A stretch of DNA of 64,000 nt from Brevundimonas alba. GTDB lineage: Bacteria > Pseudomonadota > Alphaproteobacteria > Caulobacterales > Caulobacteraceae. Positions 34,978-46,306 of this stretch are shown piece by piece. The stretch lies in NCBI RefSeq assembly GCF_011927945.1, contig NZ_JAATJM010000002.1, positions 620,001-684,000 on the forward strand. The letters run 5' to 3'. The notes below the pieces were generated by a model. That model saw only the letters and a list, made by a program, of their open reading frames with translations. It did not search any database and was not told the DNA's origin. The stretch's first letter is position 1. Each line of letters starts with the position of its first letter. The position numbers and the translations under genes were made by a program.

Positions 34978-35403
34978 TTATGCTGCAGTGCGGCGAAGAT
35001 CGGCCTTGGCCAGCTCCACCGCGGCTCGCAGGTCGATCTGGGCGAGAAGGCCATTCAGGGCGGGATCGGCGTCGATGGGCCGCTCTTCGCGCAGACCTCG
35101 GCCGAGGCGCTCCAGGGCGCCCTCACCCGCTTCGCCCCCCAGCAGGGCCAGTTTCAGCTCGTCCAGCCGATCCAGCAGGCCGCTGCCCCGGCGGATGGCG
35201 CGGCGACGGCGTTCCGTGGCGTCCTCGACGCCCTGCAGGGCCATCAGGGCGGACACGCCCGCGACGCCGCCGACGGAGGCGGCCGAGGCCGTCGCGCCCG
35301 CGGGGGCTCCCGCGCTGGATGACGGCACGGAAAAGCCGCCGGCCGCCTTCGCGGGACGGGCGCCCTGCGACGAGGACGGGCCTGAGGGGCCGGTGACCTT
35401 CAT
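34978..35403 (-). CDS. fliX: flagellar assembly protein FliX
   Basis: 141 residues. The N-terminal 40 are low-complexity Ser/Ala/Gly; the C-terminal part (residues 60-141) holds the FliX core: LMALQGVEDATERRRRAIRR, GSGLLDRLDELKLALLGG, and ALNGLLAQIDLRAAVELAKA. FliX is specific to alphaproteobacteria; in Caulobacter it works with FlbD to link basal-body assembly to late flagellar gene expression. It is divergent from flgI as in Caulobacter. A half CtrA site (TTAACCA on the minus strand at 35455-35461) lies 52 bp upstream. Confidence 0.92.
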   Translation of the reverse strand: MKVTGPSGPSSSQGARPAKAAGGFSVPSSSAGAPAGATASAASVGGVAGVSALMALQGVEDATERRRRAIRRGSGLLDRLDELKLALLGGEAGEGALERLGRGLREERPIDADPALNGLLAQIDLRAAVELAKADLRRTAA

Positions 35404-35465
35404 GGAATGCGACTCCAGGACATAGCGGACCATCGGGGGCCGCCAGTCACTGTTTGGTTAACGGC

Positions 35466-35482
35466 CCGGCAGTTTCTGCCGG
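35466..35482. promoter_or_regulatory. inverted repeat in the fliX-flgI gap (FlbD/ftr-like)
   Basis: CCGGCAG-TTT-CTGCCGG is a perfect 7-bp palindrome with a 3-bp centre, 53 bp upstream of the -24 box. Position and CGGC content would suit an enhancer of the FlbD type; that reading rests on memory of the Caulobacter ftr elements. Confidence 0.5.
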
Positions 35483-35534
35483 ATCGACAGGGAGACCAAC
35501 TGCAACCTGCCCTGTTTTTGCTCACGTTTCTGGT

Positions 35535-35550
35535 TGGCACGAGGCTGGCA
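35535..35550 (+). promoter_or_regulatory. sigma-54 promoter of flgI-cheL-flbY
   Basis: TTGGCACGAGGCTGGCA has GG (35536-35537) and GC (35548-35549) separated by exactly 10 bp and the TTGGCACG -24 consensus. It is 37 bp before the flgI ATG. Sigma-54 drives class II/III flagellar genes in Caulobacter. Confidence 0.82.
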
Positions 35551-35586
35551 TCGTGGCGAGCACAACAGTTCGCGGACACCGTACCG

Positions 35587-36690
35587 ATGCAGAAACTGCT
35601 CGCTTCCCTGCTCACCGCCGCCGCCATCGCGGGATTCGCGGGTTCGGCCTCCGCCCAGTCGCGGATCAAGGACATCGCCGCCGTGGAGGGCGTCCGCACC
35701 AACCAACTGGTCGGCTACGGACTGGTGGTCGGGCTGAACGGGACCGGCGACAGCCTGCGCAACTGCCCCTTCACCCGCCAGTCGCTGGAAGGCATGACCG
35801 AGCGGCTGGGCGTCAACATCCGCGGCTCCAACGCCAACTCCAAGAACATGGCGGCGATCATGGTGACGGCTGAACTGCCGCCGTTCGCCACGCCGGGCTC
35901 GCGCATCGACGTGAGCGTCTCGTCGATGTGCGACGCCAAGAGCCTGCTGGGCGGGACCCTGCTGGTCACCAGCCTGCAGGGCGCCGACGGCGAGGTCTAT
36001 GCCGTGGCGCAGGGCTCGATCCAGACCGGAGCCGTCTCGGCCTCGGGCGGCTCCGGCTCGTCGGTGACGCGCGGCGTCCCGACCGCGGGCCGGATCGCCT
36101 CCGGCGCGACGGTCGAGCGCGAAACCGGCTTCCAGCTGGCCAATATGAACGAGGTGCGGCTGACGCTGCGCAATCCGGACTTCACCACCGCCCAGCGCGT
36201 CGCCGCCGCCATCAACCAGGTCTATCCGAACGCCGCCCTGGCCGAGAACGGCACCGTCATCGCCCTGCGCGCGCCGGGCCAGATGGGCATGGCGGGCTTC
36301 ATCAGCCGGGTCGAGAACCTGCCGGTGCAGGTCGATGCCCCGGCCAAGGTGATCATCGACGAGGTCAACGGCGTCATCGTCATGGGCGACGCGGTGCGGG
36401 TCTCCACCGTCGCCATCGCCCAGGGCAATCTGACGGTCTCCGTGCAGGAAACGCCGCTGGTTAGCCAGCCCGAGCCCTTCAGCCGCGGCGAGACGGCGGT
36501 CGTGCCCCAGTCGGACGTCTCGGTCGAGGAAGAGCTGGGCCGGCAGATGCGGATCGTCGGCGGCGGGGCCTCTCTGTCCGACCTCGTCAACGGCCTCAAC
36601 GCCCTCGGCGTCAGCCCCCGCGACATGATCAGCATACTGCAGGCCATCAAGGCCGCCGGCGCGCTGCAGGCCGAAATCGAGGTGATGTGA
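35587..36690 (+). CDS. flgI: flagellar P-ring protein FlgI
   Basis: 367 residues with a signal peptide cut after SASAQ. Family signatures: RIKDIAAVEGVRTNQLVGYG, LVVGLNGTGDSLRNCPFT and GMTERLGVNIRG near the N-terminus, with LSDLVNGLNALGVSPRDMIS and AIKAAGALQAEIEVM at the C-terminus. It forms the periplasmic P-ring around the rod. ATG 35587 starts the signal peptide; the frame extends upstream but would pass the sigma-54 promoter. First gene of the operon. Confidence 0.96.
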   Translation: MQKLLASLLTAAAIAGFAGSASAQSRIKDIAAVEGVRTNQLVGYGLVVGLNGTGDSLRNCPFTRQSLEGMTERLGVNIRGSNANSKNMAAIMVTAELPPFATPGSRIDVSVSSMCDAKSLLGGTLLVTSLQGADGEVYAVAQGSIQTGAVSASGGSGSSVTRGVPTAGRIASGATVERETGFQLANMNEVRLTLRNPDFTTAQRVAAAINQVYPNAALAENGTVIALRAPGQMGMAGFISRVENLPVQVDAPAKVIIDEVNGVIVMGDAVRVSTVAIAQGNLTVSVQETPLVSQPEPFSRGETAVVPQSDVSVEEELGRQMRIVGGGASLSDLVNGLNALGVSPRDMISILQAIKAAGALQAEIEVM

Positions 36691-36692
36691 GC

Positions 36693-36989
36693 ATGAGCGA
36701 CCTGTCCGTCTCCCCTTCCCTGCTCCAGCCGGCCCCGGCGCCGCCCGCCCCCACCGCGCGGATGCGCGAGACCGCCGAGGCGTTCGAGGCCTCCTTCCTG
36801 TCGCAGATGCTGAAGCCGATGTTCGAGGGCCTCTCGACCGACGGTCCCTTCGGCGGCGGAGAGGGCGAAAGCACCTGGCGCAGCTTCATGGTCGAGGCCA
36901 TGGCCAAACAGACGGTCAGGGCCGGCGGCATCGGCCTGGCCGATCAGGTCGTCGCCCAGATGCTGAAGATGCAGGAGCAGGGACAATGA
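36693..36989 (+). CDS. cheL: rod-binding protein CheL (FlgJ N-terminal type)
   Basis: 98 residues. The rod-binding domain is AEAFEASFLSQMLKPMFEGL and MVEAMAKQTVRAGGIGLADQ, matching FlgJ N-terminus without its muramidase domain. In Caulobacter the equivalent is CheL, named for linkage to chemotaxis. It helps rod assembly in the periplasm. ATG 36693 follows the flgI stop by 2 bp; GTG 36687 (overlapping that stop) is an alternative. Confidence 0.88.
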   Translation: MSDLSVSPSLLQPAPAPPAPTARMRETAEAFEASFLSQMLKPMFEGLSTDGPFGGGEGESTWRSFMVEAMAKQTVRAGGIGLADQVVAQMLKMQEQGQ

Positions 36990-37412
36990 CCGGATCCGCC
37001 GAACTGAACGCCACCGCCCGGGTGCGGCAGCTGATCGATCTGACGGAGCGGCTGACCGCCAGCCTCGGCGCCGAGGCCAAGGCGTTCGAGGCGCACCGGC
37101 CGCAGGACGCCGCCGCCACCCTCGCCGGAACGCAGGACCTCGCCAATGCCTACCGCCGCGAGTCGGCGCAGGTGAAGGCCAATCCCAGCGTGCTGGCCGC
37201 CGCTCCGGCGAGCGAGCGCACAGCCCTGATCCGGGTGACCGAAGCCTTCGAGGCGGTGCTGAGCCGGCACTCGCGGGCCATCGAGGCGGCGCGGATAATC
37301 TCCGAAGGACTGGTCAAGACCATCGCCGCCGAGGTCGCGGCCCAGCGCGGCAGCCCCTCGGCCTACGGCGCTAGCGGCCGGGCCAATACGGCGGATGGGC
37401 GGGCGGTCGCGT

Positions 37413-37429
<17 letters not shown>
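36986..37429 (+). CDS. flbY: flagellar protein FlbY (FlgN-like)
   Basis: 147 residues, helical, with LIDLTERLTASLGAEAKAFE and heptad-like segments up to about residue 110. FlgN proteins chaperone hook-filament junction proteins; in Caulobacter the third gene of the flgI operon is flbY. The start overlaps the cheL stop by 4 bp (ATGA), and the end runs 17 bp into the convergent ABC-F gene. Confidence 0.8.
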
Positions 37430-39038
<1,609 letters not shown>

Positions 39039-39238
39039 GGACCAACGCGAGCAGCGAAGCGGAAAGGGCGAAACCAATTCCCAGTGCGCTGATCATGTTC
39101 GTCGGGCCTCCAGTGAACTCACTCGAAAGGGAAGGATGGGTGCGAAGCTCCGGGTTCGCAAGTAATTTCGGGGACAGGAACGGCTGACGAAGCCGTTACC
39201 GGCTGGTCTGGTTCGGCGTCGCACCCTAGATGGCGGCC

Positions 39239-39727
39239 ATGAGCGAAGCTCCCGACCATCAGGACGCCGCCGCCCGTCGCTCGGCCATGGTCGAGCAGAT
39301 GCAGGCGGAAACGGGCATCGACGAAGCGATGATCGCCCGGCTCGTCGACGGCTTCTACGAGCGGGTTCGCGCCGACCCGGTGATCGGGCCGGTGTTCAAC
39401 GACCGTATCACGGCCTGGGAGCCGCACCTGCAGCAGATGCGGCTGTTCTGGTCGTCTGTGGCGCTGATGAGCGGGGCTTACCATGGCCGCCCAATGCCGA
39501 AACACCTGCCCCTGCCCGTCGACGCGCGGCATTTCGACCGCTGGTTGGAGCTGTTCGAGGCCACGGCCCGGGAGCGGTGCCCGCCCCTCGCCGCGGAGCA
39601 CTTCATCGAACGAGCGCAGCGGATCGCCGAGAGTCTGGAGCTCGGCATCGCAGGCGCCAACGGCGTGCTGCTGGCCAAGGGCGAGCGCTATGTGCGGCCC
39701 ACGGAGGCGTGGAGCCCGGGCGAATAG
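39239..39727 (+). CDS. group III truncated hemoglobin
   Basis: 162 residues from ATG 39239 (MSEAPDHQDAAARR); an ATG three codons earlier is possible. Group III globin features: VDGFYERVRADPVIGPVFND, WEPHLQQMRLFWSSVALMSG with Trp, YHGRPMPKHLPLPVDARHFD containing the proximal His, and LFEATARERCPP. Such proteins bind O2 or NO through heme; their role is often nitrosative-stress related. It is divergent from the ABC-F gene. A lipoprotein gene follows in the same direction. Confidence 0.88.
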   Translation: MSEAPDHQDAAARRSAMVEQMQAETGIDEAMIARLVDGFYERVRADPVIGPVFNDRITAWEPHLQQMRLFWSSVALMSGAYHGRPMPKHLPLPVDARHFDRWLELFEATARERCPPLAAEHFIERAQRIAESLELGIAGANGVLLAKGERYVRPTEAWSPGE

Positions 39728-39781
39728 CGGGGCGTGGCCATGACCGCGCCGTCGTGGCACGGTCGAAGTGGAGGATCCGTC

Positions 39782-40210
39782 ATGCGCCATCTCGCTCTCA
39801 TCGCCGCCGTCGCCTCGCTCGCCTCGGCCTGCGCCCATGCCCCGACCGCCTCTGTGGCCGCGCCGGACTTTTCTCCGATCGTCAGCGAGTCCGCCCCGGC
39901 TCACGCACGCCTCTATGCGGACTGCTTCAGGCAGGCAGCGGACACGGGCAGTTACCGCCGGGCCTCCGACGGCGGCGGCGACGAACTTCTGCTCTTCACC
40001 TGCACAGGCACCCCGGCGAAGGCCTTCTATGACGCGCTTGGACCGTGGAGCGCGGAGATCGGCTCGGCCTTCGAGCAAGGCGGTCGGACATACCGGTCGA
40101 CGGCGCAAGTCGTGGCCAACATGTTCGGCGTCGATTCCTGCTCGGCGCTTGATGGCGCTGATCATCGCTGCATCATCACCTTCAACGCCGGCGATTTCCT
40201 GGACGAGTAG
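39782..40210 (+). CDS. hypothetical lipoprotein, 142 aa
   Basis: Signal peptide with lipobox LASAC at about residue 17 (MRHLALIAAVASLASAC). The mature part has five cysteines, including RLYADCFRQA, LLFTCTGTPA and DSCSALDGADHRCIITF. The family is not recognised. The longer frame from 39734 is in frame but lacks the signal. A strong terminator hairpin follows the stop. Confidence 0.7.
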   Translation: MRHLALIAAVASLASACAHAPTASVAAPDFSPIVSESAPAHARLYADCFRQAADTGSYRRASDGGGDELLLFTCTGTPAKAFYDALGPWSAEIGSAFEQGGRTYRSTAQVVANMFGVDSCSALDGADHRCIITFNAGDFLDE

Positions 40211-40215
40211 CTGCG

Positions 40216-40270
40216 CGGTCCGCCTCGATGCCAGAATCTGGCAGCAGTCTGGTGCGGCGGACCGTTTGTT
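40216..40270 (+). terminator. terminator of the lipoprotein gene
   Basis: CGGTCCGCC (40216-40224) pairs perfectly with GGCGGACCG (40256-40264), with a nested GCCAG/CTGGC hairpin inside the loop, then TTTGTT. It ends as the LexA box begins. Confidence 0.7.
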
Positions 40271-40282
40271 CCTACATTGTTC
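40268..40282 (+). promoter_or_regulatory. LexA (SOS) box before uvrA
   Basis: GTTC-CTACATT-GTTC exactly matches the alphaproteobacterial SOS operator GTTC-N7-GTTC. It lies 96 bp before the uvrA ATG. uvrA is a known SOS gene in Caulobacter, so LexA repression with DNA-damage induction is expected. Confidence 0.9.
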
Positions 40283-40377
40283 TTGCTGAATCCCGCGAAC
40301 CAATCCCCATATAGCGCTGTCGCGCCGGAGCTTGCCCGGCCGCTCCGCGTTCCCGGACTCCCAAGCCTCCAGGCCTC

Positions 40378-43314
40378 ATGACCGAAAAGCACAACTTCAT
40401 CCGCGTGCGCGGCGCGCGCGAACACAATCTCAAGGGCGTCGACCTCGACATCCCGCGCGAGCAGCTGGTCGTGATGACCGGACTGTCCGGCTCGGGCAAG
40501 TCGTCGCTGGCGTTCGACACCATCTATGCCGAGGGCCAGCGCCGCTACGTCGAGAGCCTGAGCGCCTACGCCCGGCAGTTCCTCGAGCTGATGGGCAAGC
40601 CGGACGTGGATCTGATCGAAGGCCTGTCGCCGGCCATCTCCATCGAGCAGAAGACGACCTCGAAAAACCCGCGCTCCACCGTCGGCACGGTGACGGAAAT
40701 CCACGACTATATGCGCCTGCTGTGGGCGCGTGTGGGGGTGCCCTATTCGCCCGCAACGGGCCTGCCGATCGAGAGCCAGACCATATCCATGATGGTCGAC
40801 AAGCTGAGCGCCCTGCCGGACGGCGAGCGCCTGCTTCTGCTCGCGCCGGTCGTGCGCGGGAGGAAGGGCGAATACCGCAAGGAAATCGCCGAATGGCAGC
40901 GCGCCGGCTTCCAGCGGCTGAAGATCGACGGCCAGTTCTACGCCATCGAGGACGCGCCGACGCTCGACAAGAAGTTCAAGCACGACATCGACATCGTGGT
41001 GGACCGGATCGTCACCAAGGCGGGGCTGGAGAGCCGCTATGCCGACAGCCTGCAGACCGCGCTGGGGCTGGCCGACGGCATCGCCGTGGCCGAATGGGCC
41101 AATGCGCCGGAGGGCGAGCAGCCGCGCCGCATCACCTTCTCCGAGAAATTCGCCTGTCCGGTTTCGGGCTTCACGATCAGCGAGATCGAGCCGCGGCTGT
41201 TCTCGTTCAACAATCCGTTCGGCGCCTGTCCGGTGTGCGATGGTCTGGGGGTCAAGCTGGCGTTCGACGCCGATCTGGTGATCCCGGACCGCGACAAGAC
41301 CCTGCACAAGGGTGCTGTGGCGCCGTGGTCGCGCGGGCCGTCGCCGCTCTACACCCAGACGCTGCAGTCGCTGAGCCAGCACTACGGCTTCTCCATGGAC
41401 AAGCCGTGGCGCGAGCTGCCGGAGCAGGCGCAACGCGCGATCCTGCACGGCACCGGGACCGAGAAGATCAAGTTCCGCTACGACGACAACGCCCGCACCT
41501 ATGAGGTGTCGAAGGCGTTCGAGGGCGTGTTGCCGAACCTCGAGCGGCGCTGGCGTGAGACCGACAGTGCATGGGTCCGGGAGGAGTTGGGCCGGTTCCA
41601 GTCCGAGACCCCTTGCGAGGCCTGCGGCGGCAAACGGCTGAAGCCCGAGGCGCTGGCGGTGAAGATCGCCGGCACGGACATCGCCGAGGTGTCGTGGCTG
41701 TCTATCAAGGGCGCCCACGAGTGGTTCACCGCGCTGAACGACAAGCTGACCGACAAGCAGATGGAGATCGGTCGCCGCATCCTGAAGGAGATCACCGACC
41801 GGCTGCGCTTCCTGAACAATGTCGGGCTCGACTATCTGAGCCTGTCGCGTTCGTCGGGAACCCTCTCGGGCGGCGAGAGCCAGCGCATCCGGCTGGCGTC
41901 GCAGATCGGTTCAGGCCTGACCGGCGTGCTCTACGTGCTGGACGAGCCGTCGATCGGCCTGCACCAGCGCGACAACTCACGCCTGCTGGAGAGCCTGCGC
42001 GGGCTGCGCGACCTCGGCAACTCGGTGCTGGTCGTCGAGCATGACGAAGAGGCCATCCTCACGGCCGACTATGTCATCGACATGGGACCGGCCGCCGGCA
42101 TTCACGGCGGCGAAGTCTGCGCCCAGGGCACGCCCGCCGACGTCATGGCCAATCCGAAGTCGCTCACCGGCAAATATCTGACCGGCGAGCGCGAGATCGA
42201 TCTGCCGCCCGAGGGCCGGCGCCCTGTCGACCGCAAGAAGATGCTCAAGATCAGCGGCGCGACCGGCAACAATCTGAAGAACGTCACCGGTGAAATCCCC
42301 GGCGGGTTGTTCACCTGCGTCACCGGTGTGTCCGGCGGCGGCAAGTCGACCTTCACCATCGAGACTCTCTACAAGGCCGCCGCCCGCCGGCTGCACAATG
42401 CCTCGGACGCCCCCGCCCCCTTCGACCGGATCGAGGGGCTGGAGATGTTCGACAAGGTCATCGACATCGACCAGTCGCCCATCGGCCGCACGCCGCGCTC
42501 GAACCCGGCCACCTACACCGGCGCCTTCGGCCCCATCCGCGACTGGTATGCCGGCCTGCCGGAGTCGAAGGCCCGCGGCTACGGACCCGGCCGGTTTAGC
42601 TTCAACGTCAAGGGCGGGCGCTGCGAGGCCTGTCAGGGCGACGGCCTGATCAAGATCGAGATGCATTTCCTGCCCGACGTCTACGTCACCTGCGACGTCT
42701 GCAAGGGCAGGCGCTACAACCGCGAGACGCTGGAAATCGTCTTCAAGGGCAAGAGCATATCCGACGTTCTGGACATGACGGTCGAGGAGGCCGGCAGCTT
42801 CTTCAAGGCCGTGCCGTCGATCCGCGACAAGATGCTGACCCTCAACCGGGTCGGCCTGGGCTACGTCAAGGTCGGCCAGTCCGCGACGACTCTCTCTGGC
42901 GGCGAGGCCCAGCGGGTCAAACTGTCCAAGGAGTTGTCGAAGCGGGCCACCGGCAAGACCCTCTACATCCTCGACGAGCCGACCACCGGCCTGCATTTCG
43001 AGGACACCCGCAAGCTGCTGGAGGTGCTGCAGGAGCTGGTCGAGAACGGCAACACCATCGTGGTGATCGAGCACAATCTCGACGTCATCAAGGTGGCCGA
43101 CTGGCTGCTGGACTTCGGACCCGAGGGCGGCGACGGCGGCGGCGAGATCGTCGCGATAGGCACCCCCGAACAGGTCGCGGCCAATCCGAAGAGCTGGACC
43201 GGCAAATACCTCAAGGAGGTGCTGGACCGGCACGAGACACGCCGCAAGGCGCGGGTTTCGGCGCTGGCGGGCTCGGTCGAGGCCAAGCCCGCGCGCGTGA
43301 AGAAGCGGGCCTAG
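40378..43314 (+). CDS. uvrA: UvrABC nucleotide excision repair ATPase UvrA
   Basis: 978 residues. Two ABC modules with Walker [10 protein letters not shown] and GVSGGGKST, signatures [16 protein letters not shown] and [16 protein letters not shown], and [12 protein letters not shown]. The C-terminal zinc finger is intact ([15 protein letters not shown] ... [10 protein letters not shown]). In the first finger the pattern CPVSGF ... CPVCDGLG shows C260 but Ser263 in place of the second cysteine. UvrA scans DNA for bulky lesions and loads UvrB. A C-terminal Lys/Arg tail follows. It shares CTAG with the next gene. Confidence 0.97.
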   Translation: MTEKHNFIRVRGAREHNLKGVDLDIPREQLVVMTGLSGSGKSSLAFDTIYAEGQRRYVESLSAYARQFLELMGKPDVDLIEGLSPAISIEQKTTSKNPRSTVGTVTEIHDYMRLLWARVGVPYSPATGLPIESQTISMMVDKLSALPDGERLLLLAPVVRGRKGEYRKEIAEWQRAGFQRLKIDGQFYAIEDAPTLDKKFKHDIDIVVDRIVTKAGLESRYADSLQTALGLADGIAVAEWANAPEGEQPRRITFSEKFACPVSGFTISEIEPRLFSFNNPFGACPVCDGLGVKLAFDADLVIPDRDKTLHKGAVAPWSRGPSPLYTQTLQSLSQHYGFSMDKPWRELPEQAQRAILHGTGTEKIKFRYDDNARTYEVSKAFEGVLPNLERRWRETDSAWVREELGRFQSETPCEACGGKRLKPEALAVKIAGTDIAEVSWLSIKGAHEWFTALNDKLTDKQMEIGRRILKEITDRLRFLNNVGLDYLSLSRSSGTLSGGESQRIRLASQIGSGLTGVLYVLDEPSIGLHQRDNSRLLESLRGLRDLGNSVLVVEHDEEAILTADYVIDMGPAAGIHGGEVCAQGTPADVMANPKSLTGKYLTGEREIDLPPEGRRPVDRKKMLKISGATGNNLKNVTGEIPGGLFTCVTGVSGGGKSTFTIETLYKAAARRLHNASDAPAPFDRIEGLEMFDKVIDIDQSPIGRTPRSNPATYTGAFGPIRDWYAGLPESKARGYGPGRFSFNVKGGRCEACQGDGLIKIEMHFLPDVYVTCDVCKGRRYNRETLEIVFKGKSISDVLDMTVEEAGSFFKAVPSIRDKMLTLNRVGLGYVKVGQSATTLSGGEAQRVKLSKELSKRATGKTLYILDEPTTGLHFEDTRKLLEVLQELVENGNTIVVIEHNLDVIKVADWLLDFGPEGGDGGGEIVAIGTPEQVAANPKSWTGKYLKEVLDRHETRRKARVSALAGSVEAKPARVKKRA

Positions 43315-44255
43315 GCGGCGGGCGCTTCCGCGGCGTCCGCGACGACGCCGAAGTCCCGGCTGCGGCCCTTCACGATCAGGACCGCGACGCCGATCAGCAG
43401 CACCACGGTCGTGACCGCACTGCCTTCGGGGCCGAAGGCGGCGCCGGTCACCCACCACGGCACGGTGGTCTGGGTGCCGAGGTCGACGATCAGCGGCGTG
43501 GCGTCGACGACGTGGCCGGAGACCTCCAGCCCGAAGCCGAGGCCGAGGAGCCAGTTCCAGGCGGCGTGCCAGCCGCACACGCCCCACAACGAGCCTTCAC
43601 GCGCGGCGTAGAGGCCGATGAAGACGCCGAAGAGGACGACGTTCAGCACGCCGGTCAGCAGTTCCGGCGACGGAGCGATATTGGCGGCATGCAGAAGGCC
43701 GAACAGGGCCGAGCTGAGGCCGACGCCCCAGGCGAGGCCGTGACGCGACGCGATCACCTGCATCAGCCAGCCGCGGGTCAGGATCTCCTCGGTTGAGCCC
43801 TGGATGACGAACCCGACCATCAGGACGAGGATCGGCAGCAAGGCCGCCCCGACATCGGCCGACGAGAAGGCGCCGCCGGCGTCGATCCGGTAGCCGCCTA
43901 GAGCCCAGATGATCCCGACGACGGCGAGCAGGAACGCCAGCCCGATCGCATAGCCCCGCAGGAAGCGCTTCGGGCCGGACCCGTTGAAGCCGATCGTCGC
44001 GATGCCCCGCCGCTCGAACAGCGTGACCCAAAGGACAACCACGACCGCCGTGATGGCGAAGCTCGCCAGCATGAAGGCCGTACCCTGCCAGCCGTTCTCG
44101 GCGCCTTCGGGCGTCAGGAAGCCGAGCATGACCCCCGGTATGGAGCCGAGGATCTGGCCGGCGATGATGAAGACCACCGCCAGCACGAGCGCGGCGGCGG
44201 TCCAGGTGCGGCGATGCCGCGGATGACGAGGTGCGTAGAGTTCGATTCCGGCCAT
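43311..44255 (-). CDS. CPBP family intramembrane metalloprotease
   Basis: 314 residues with about eight membrane helices. Abi/CPBP motifs are present: motif 1 [13 protein letters not shown] (EExxxR), motif 2 [12 protein letters not shown] with His, and motif 3 in [13 protein letters not shown] (His/Asn). Such proteases mature prenylated or membrane proteins, or act in peptide immunity. The two paralogous membrane genes just upstream on the same strand suggest a functional set. ATG 44255 starts the basic N-terminus [16 protein letters not shown]. It is convergent with uvrA through CTAG. Confidence 0.9.
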   Translation of the reverse strand: MAGIELYAPRHPRHRRTWTAAALVLAVVFIIAGQILGSIPGVMLGFLTPEGAENGWQGTAFMLASFAITAVVVVLWVTLFERRGIATIGFNGSGPKRFLRGYAIGLAFLLAVVGIIWALGGYRIDAGGAFSSADVGAALLPILVLMVGFVIQGSTEEILTRGWLMQVIASRHGLAWGVGLSSALFGLLHAANIAPSPELLTGVLNVVLFGVFIGLYAAREGSLWGVCGWHAAWNWLLGLGFGLEVSGHVVDATPLIVDLGTQTTVPWWVTGAAFGPEGSAVTTVVLLIGVAVLIVKGRSRDFGVVADAAEAPAA

Positions 44256-44310
44256 GACTGCTTCGTTGTTGTGCGGTGCGCGCGGTGAAGGTGACGTGGG
44301 TTTTCGGTGA

Positions 44311-45231
44311 TCAATCGCCCGCGGGAGCGCCCGTGATGTCCCGGTAGGCGGCGGCGAACGGCGCATAGATCACGCCGACGGTCAGGGCGTAGATCACCGC
44401 CTCGACCAAGGCGCTGACGATCACCCACGGGTTGCTGATGTCGAGCGCGGCGGCCATGGCCTCAGGATCGCTGTTCGCGCCTACGGACCATGCTTCATGT
44501 CCAACCATCATGCCCAGCGGCATGGTGATGATCCACGACAGCACGCTGATGACCAGCACCATGACGCCGGCGATCACGGCCATCCCCAGCAGCGACCAGA
44601 AATGCCCGCGCGTGACCTTGAACGAGTCGAAGAAGGCGAAGCGGTTCTCGGCCACGGTGATCGGAACGGCGAGGCTGAGACGGACAGCGAGCCAGATCAT
44701 GAAGCCGATACCGGCCAGGACGCCGAGTACGACCAGAAGCCACATCCAGCTTGCCGACGTGGCCGCCGCGACAACCAGAAGGATCGCGACAAGCATCCAG
44801 ATGCACATCCAGACGCCGACCATCAGGATCGCCAGAACAAGGGTCACGACGAAGACGCGGACTTCGTCCATGCCCAGCCGAAGGTATCCAAAGCCCCCGG
44901 CCCGCGGATTCAGCACCGCCCGGGCGACCGCGGCCATCAGCATGGCGCCGATGGCGAGCGACACCGGCAGCAGCCAGGCGAAGTTCAGCATCAGTTCACC
45001 AAGGCCTTGGAAGGCCGCCATCACCTGGGCCTGGGAGGCCGGCGTGGAGGCCGAGTCGAGCGCCTCCATGCGCTCGCTCCAAGCTGTCATGGGGCCGATC
45101 GCATGGGACATGGCGAACAGGCTGGCGAGGCTCAGCACCGCATACAGCAAGGCCCAAGCGACCAGCGCCAGCGGTTTGCGTCTGACGAGCCGGAAGCCTT
45201 CAAACGCGGCGTCACTACCCGAAAAGGCCAT
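44311..45231 (-). CDS. multi-helix membrane protein, paralogue of 45267-46193
   Basis: 306 residues with six to seven membrane helices. It begins [20 protein letters not shown] and has the conserved pieces RLSLAVPITVAENRFAFFDS, VTRGHFWSLLG and VIYAPFAAAYRDITG. The gene next to it encodes the same layout. Similar repeated-helix proteins with this AFEGFR opening are common in Caulobacter and sphingomonads, but I know of no function. The end YRDITGAPAGD and 55-bp spacing to the CPBP gene suggest one transcript. Confidence 0.75.
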   Translation of the reverse strand: MAFSGSDAAFEGFRLVRRKPLALVAWALLYAVLSLASLFAMSHAIGPMTAWSERMEALDSASTPASQAQVMAAFQGLGELMLNFAWLLPVSLAIGAMLMAAVARAVLNPRAGGFGYLRLGMDEVRVFVVTLVLAILMVGVWMCIWMLVAILLVVAAATSASWMWLLVVLGVLAGIGFMIWLAVRLSLAVPITVAENRFAFFDSFKVTRGHFWSLLGMAVIAGVMVLVISVLSWIITMPLGMMVGHEAWSVGANSDPEAMAAALDISNPWVIVSALVEAVIYALTVGVIYAPFAAAYRDITGAPAGD

Positions 45232-45266
45232 TCTTCCCTCCTGTGAGGATGCTGTGGGCGCCGGCC

Positions 45267-46193
45267 TCAGGCGGCGGTTTCGGTCGCTGGCGCAGGCTTC
45301 GGCGCGATCACGTCGCGGTAGAAGGCCGCGAACGGCGTGCTGATGACCGTGAACTGTATGGCGCTAAACCCGGCGATGAAGACGATGTAGGCGATCACCA
45401 GCGGCAGGATCGCGCTCCAGTGCGTCTGGGGCGACTGCTCCATCGAAGCGAGGGCGTCCGGCTGGAACGCACTGACACCCACCATCGCCACGAACATCAT
45501 CAGCACGACCATGGCCATGTAGACGATGAACCAGCGCACCATCGTCGCCGCGCCGAGATCGAGCAGAGTCCAGAAGCGGCCCTTGGTCGCCGCCCACGAC
45601 CGGCCGAGGGCGAAGCGTCCCTCGGCTACCGTAATCGGAGCGACAAGCGACAGACGGACGGCAAGCCACACCCACAGGATAAGCGCCCCGAAAATAAGCG
45701 GATAGATGAGCGCGATCGCCGCGGTCGGCATCGCGCCGCCCGTGCCTGCGTTCGCCATCGCGGCTCCGCCGAAGATGAGGGCCATGACCATGACGAAGGC
45801 GAAAATGATCGCCAAGGCGCCGATGGTCAGGACGAGATAGGCTCCAAACAGACGGAGCTCGGCTCCACCGAGTCGCATGTAGAAGAAGCCCGGCTTGTCG
45901 GGCGTCAGCACGGCGCGGCAGGTGGCCGCCACCACGACCGCTGCGGCGATCATGCTGAGCGGAATCCCGACCGCATAGACCATCATCAACGATCCGAAGG
46001 CGGCCATCGCGGAGGCGGGGTCGTTCTCGACCATCGATGCGCCCTGCATCATCGAGAAGATGGCTGTGCCGCAGAGCAGGACGATGAGCACCAGCATGAC
46101 CAGATAGGCCAGGCCCCACATCAGGACCGCCAATGGCGCGCGCCGCATGACGCGGAATCCCTCGAACGCAGCGTCCGTGATCGAAAATGGCAT
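45267..46193 (-). CDS. multi-helix membrane protein, first of tandem pair
   Basis: 308 residues with about seven membrane helices; begins [20 protein letters not shown]. Shared features with the 44311 product include the N-terminal AFEGFR-RR-PL box, a middle [20 protein letters not shown], then [10 protein letters not shown], and the end [18 protein letters not shown] lies just before ATG 46193. It is followed 35 bp later by its paralogue. Family not recognised. Confidence 0.75.
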   Translation of the reverse strand: MPFSITDAAFEGFRVMRRAPLAVLMWGLAYLVMLVLIVLLCGTAIFSMMQGASMVENDPASAMAAFGSLMMVYAVGIPLSMIAAAVVVAATCRAVLTPDKPGFFYMRLGGAELRLFGAYLVLTIGALAIIFAFVMVMALIFGGAAMANAGTGGAMPTAAIALIYPLIFGALILWVWLAVRLSLVAPITVAEGRFALGRSWAATKGRFWTLLDLGAATMVRWFIVYMAMVVLMMFVAMVGVSAFQPDALASMEQSPQTHWSAILPLVIAYIVFIAGFSAIQFTVISTPFAAFYRDVIAPKPAPATETAA

Positions 46194-46306
46194 CCGCCCC
46201 TCCCCCTGTTCCCCGCGGGCATCCTATGGGCCGTTTCAGCGACTCGCCACCGGAATCCCAATTTAAGACCTGGCGCGCCGGACCGGGCAGGCTAGAACCC
46301 CGGCCC

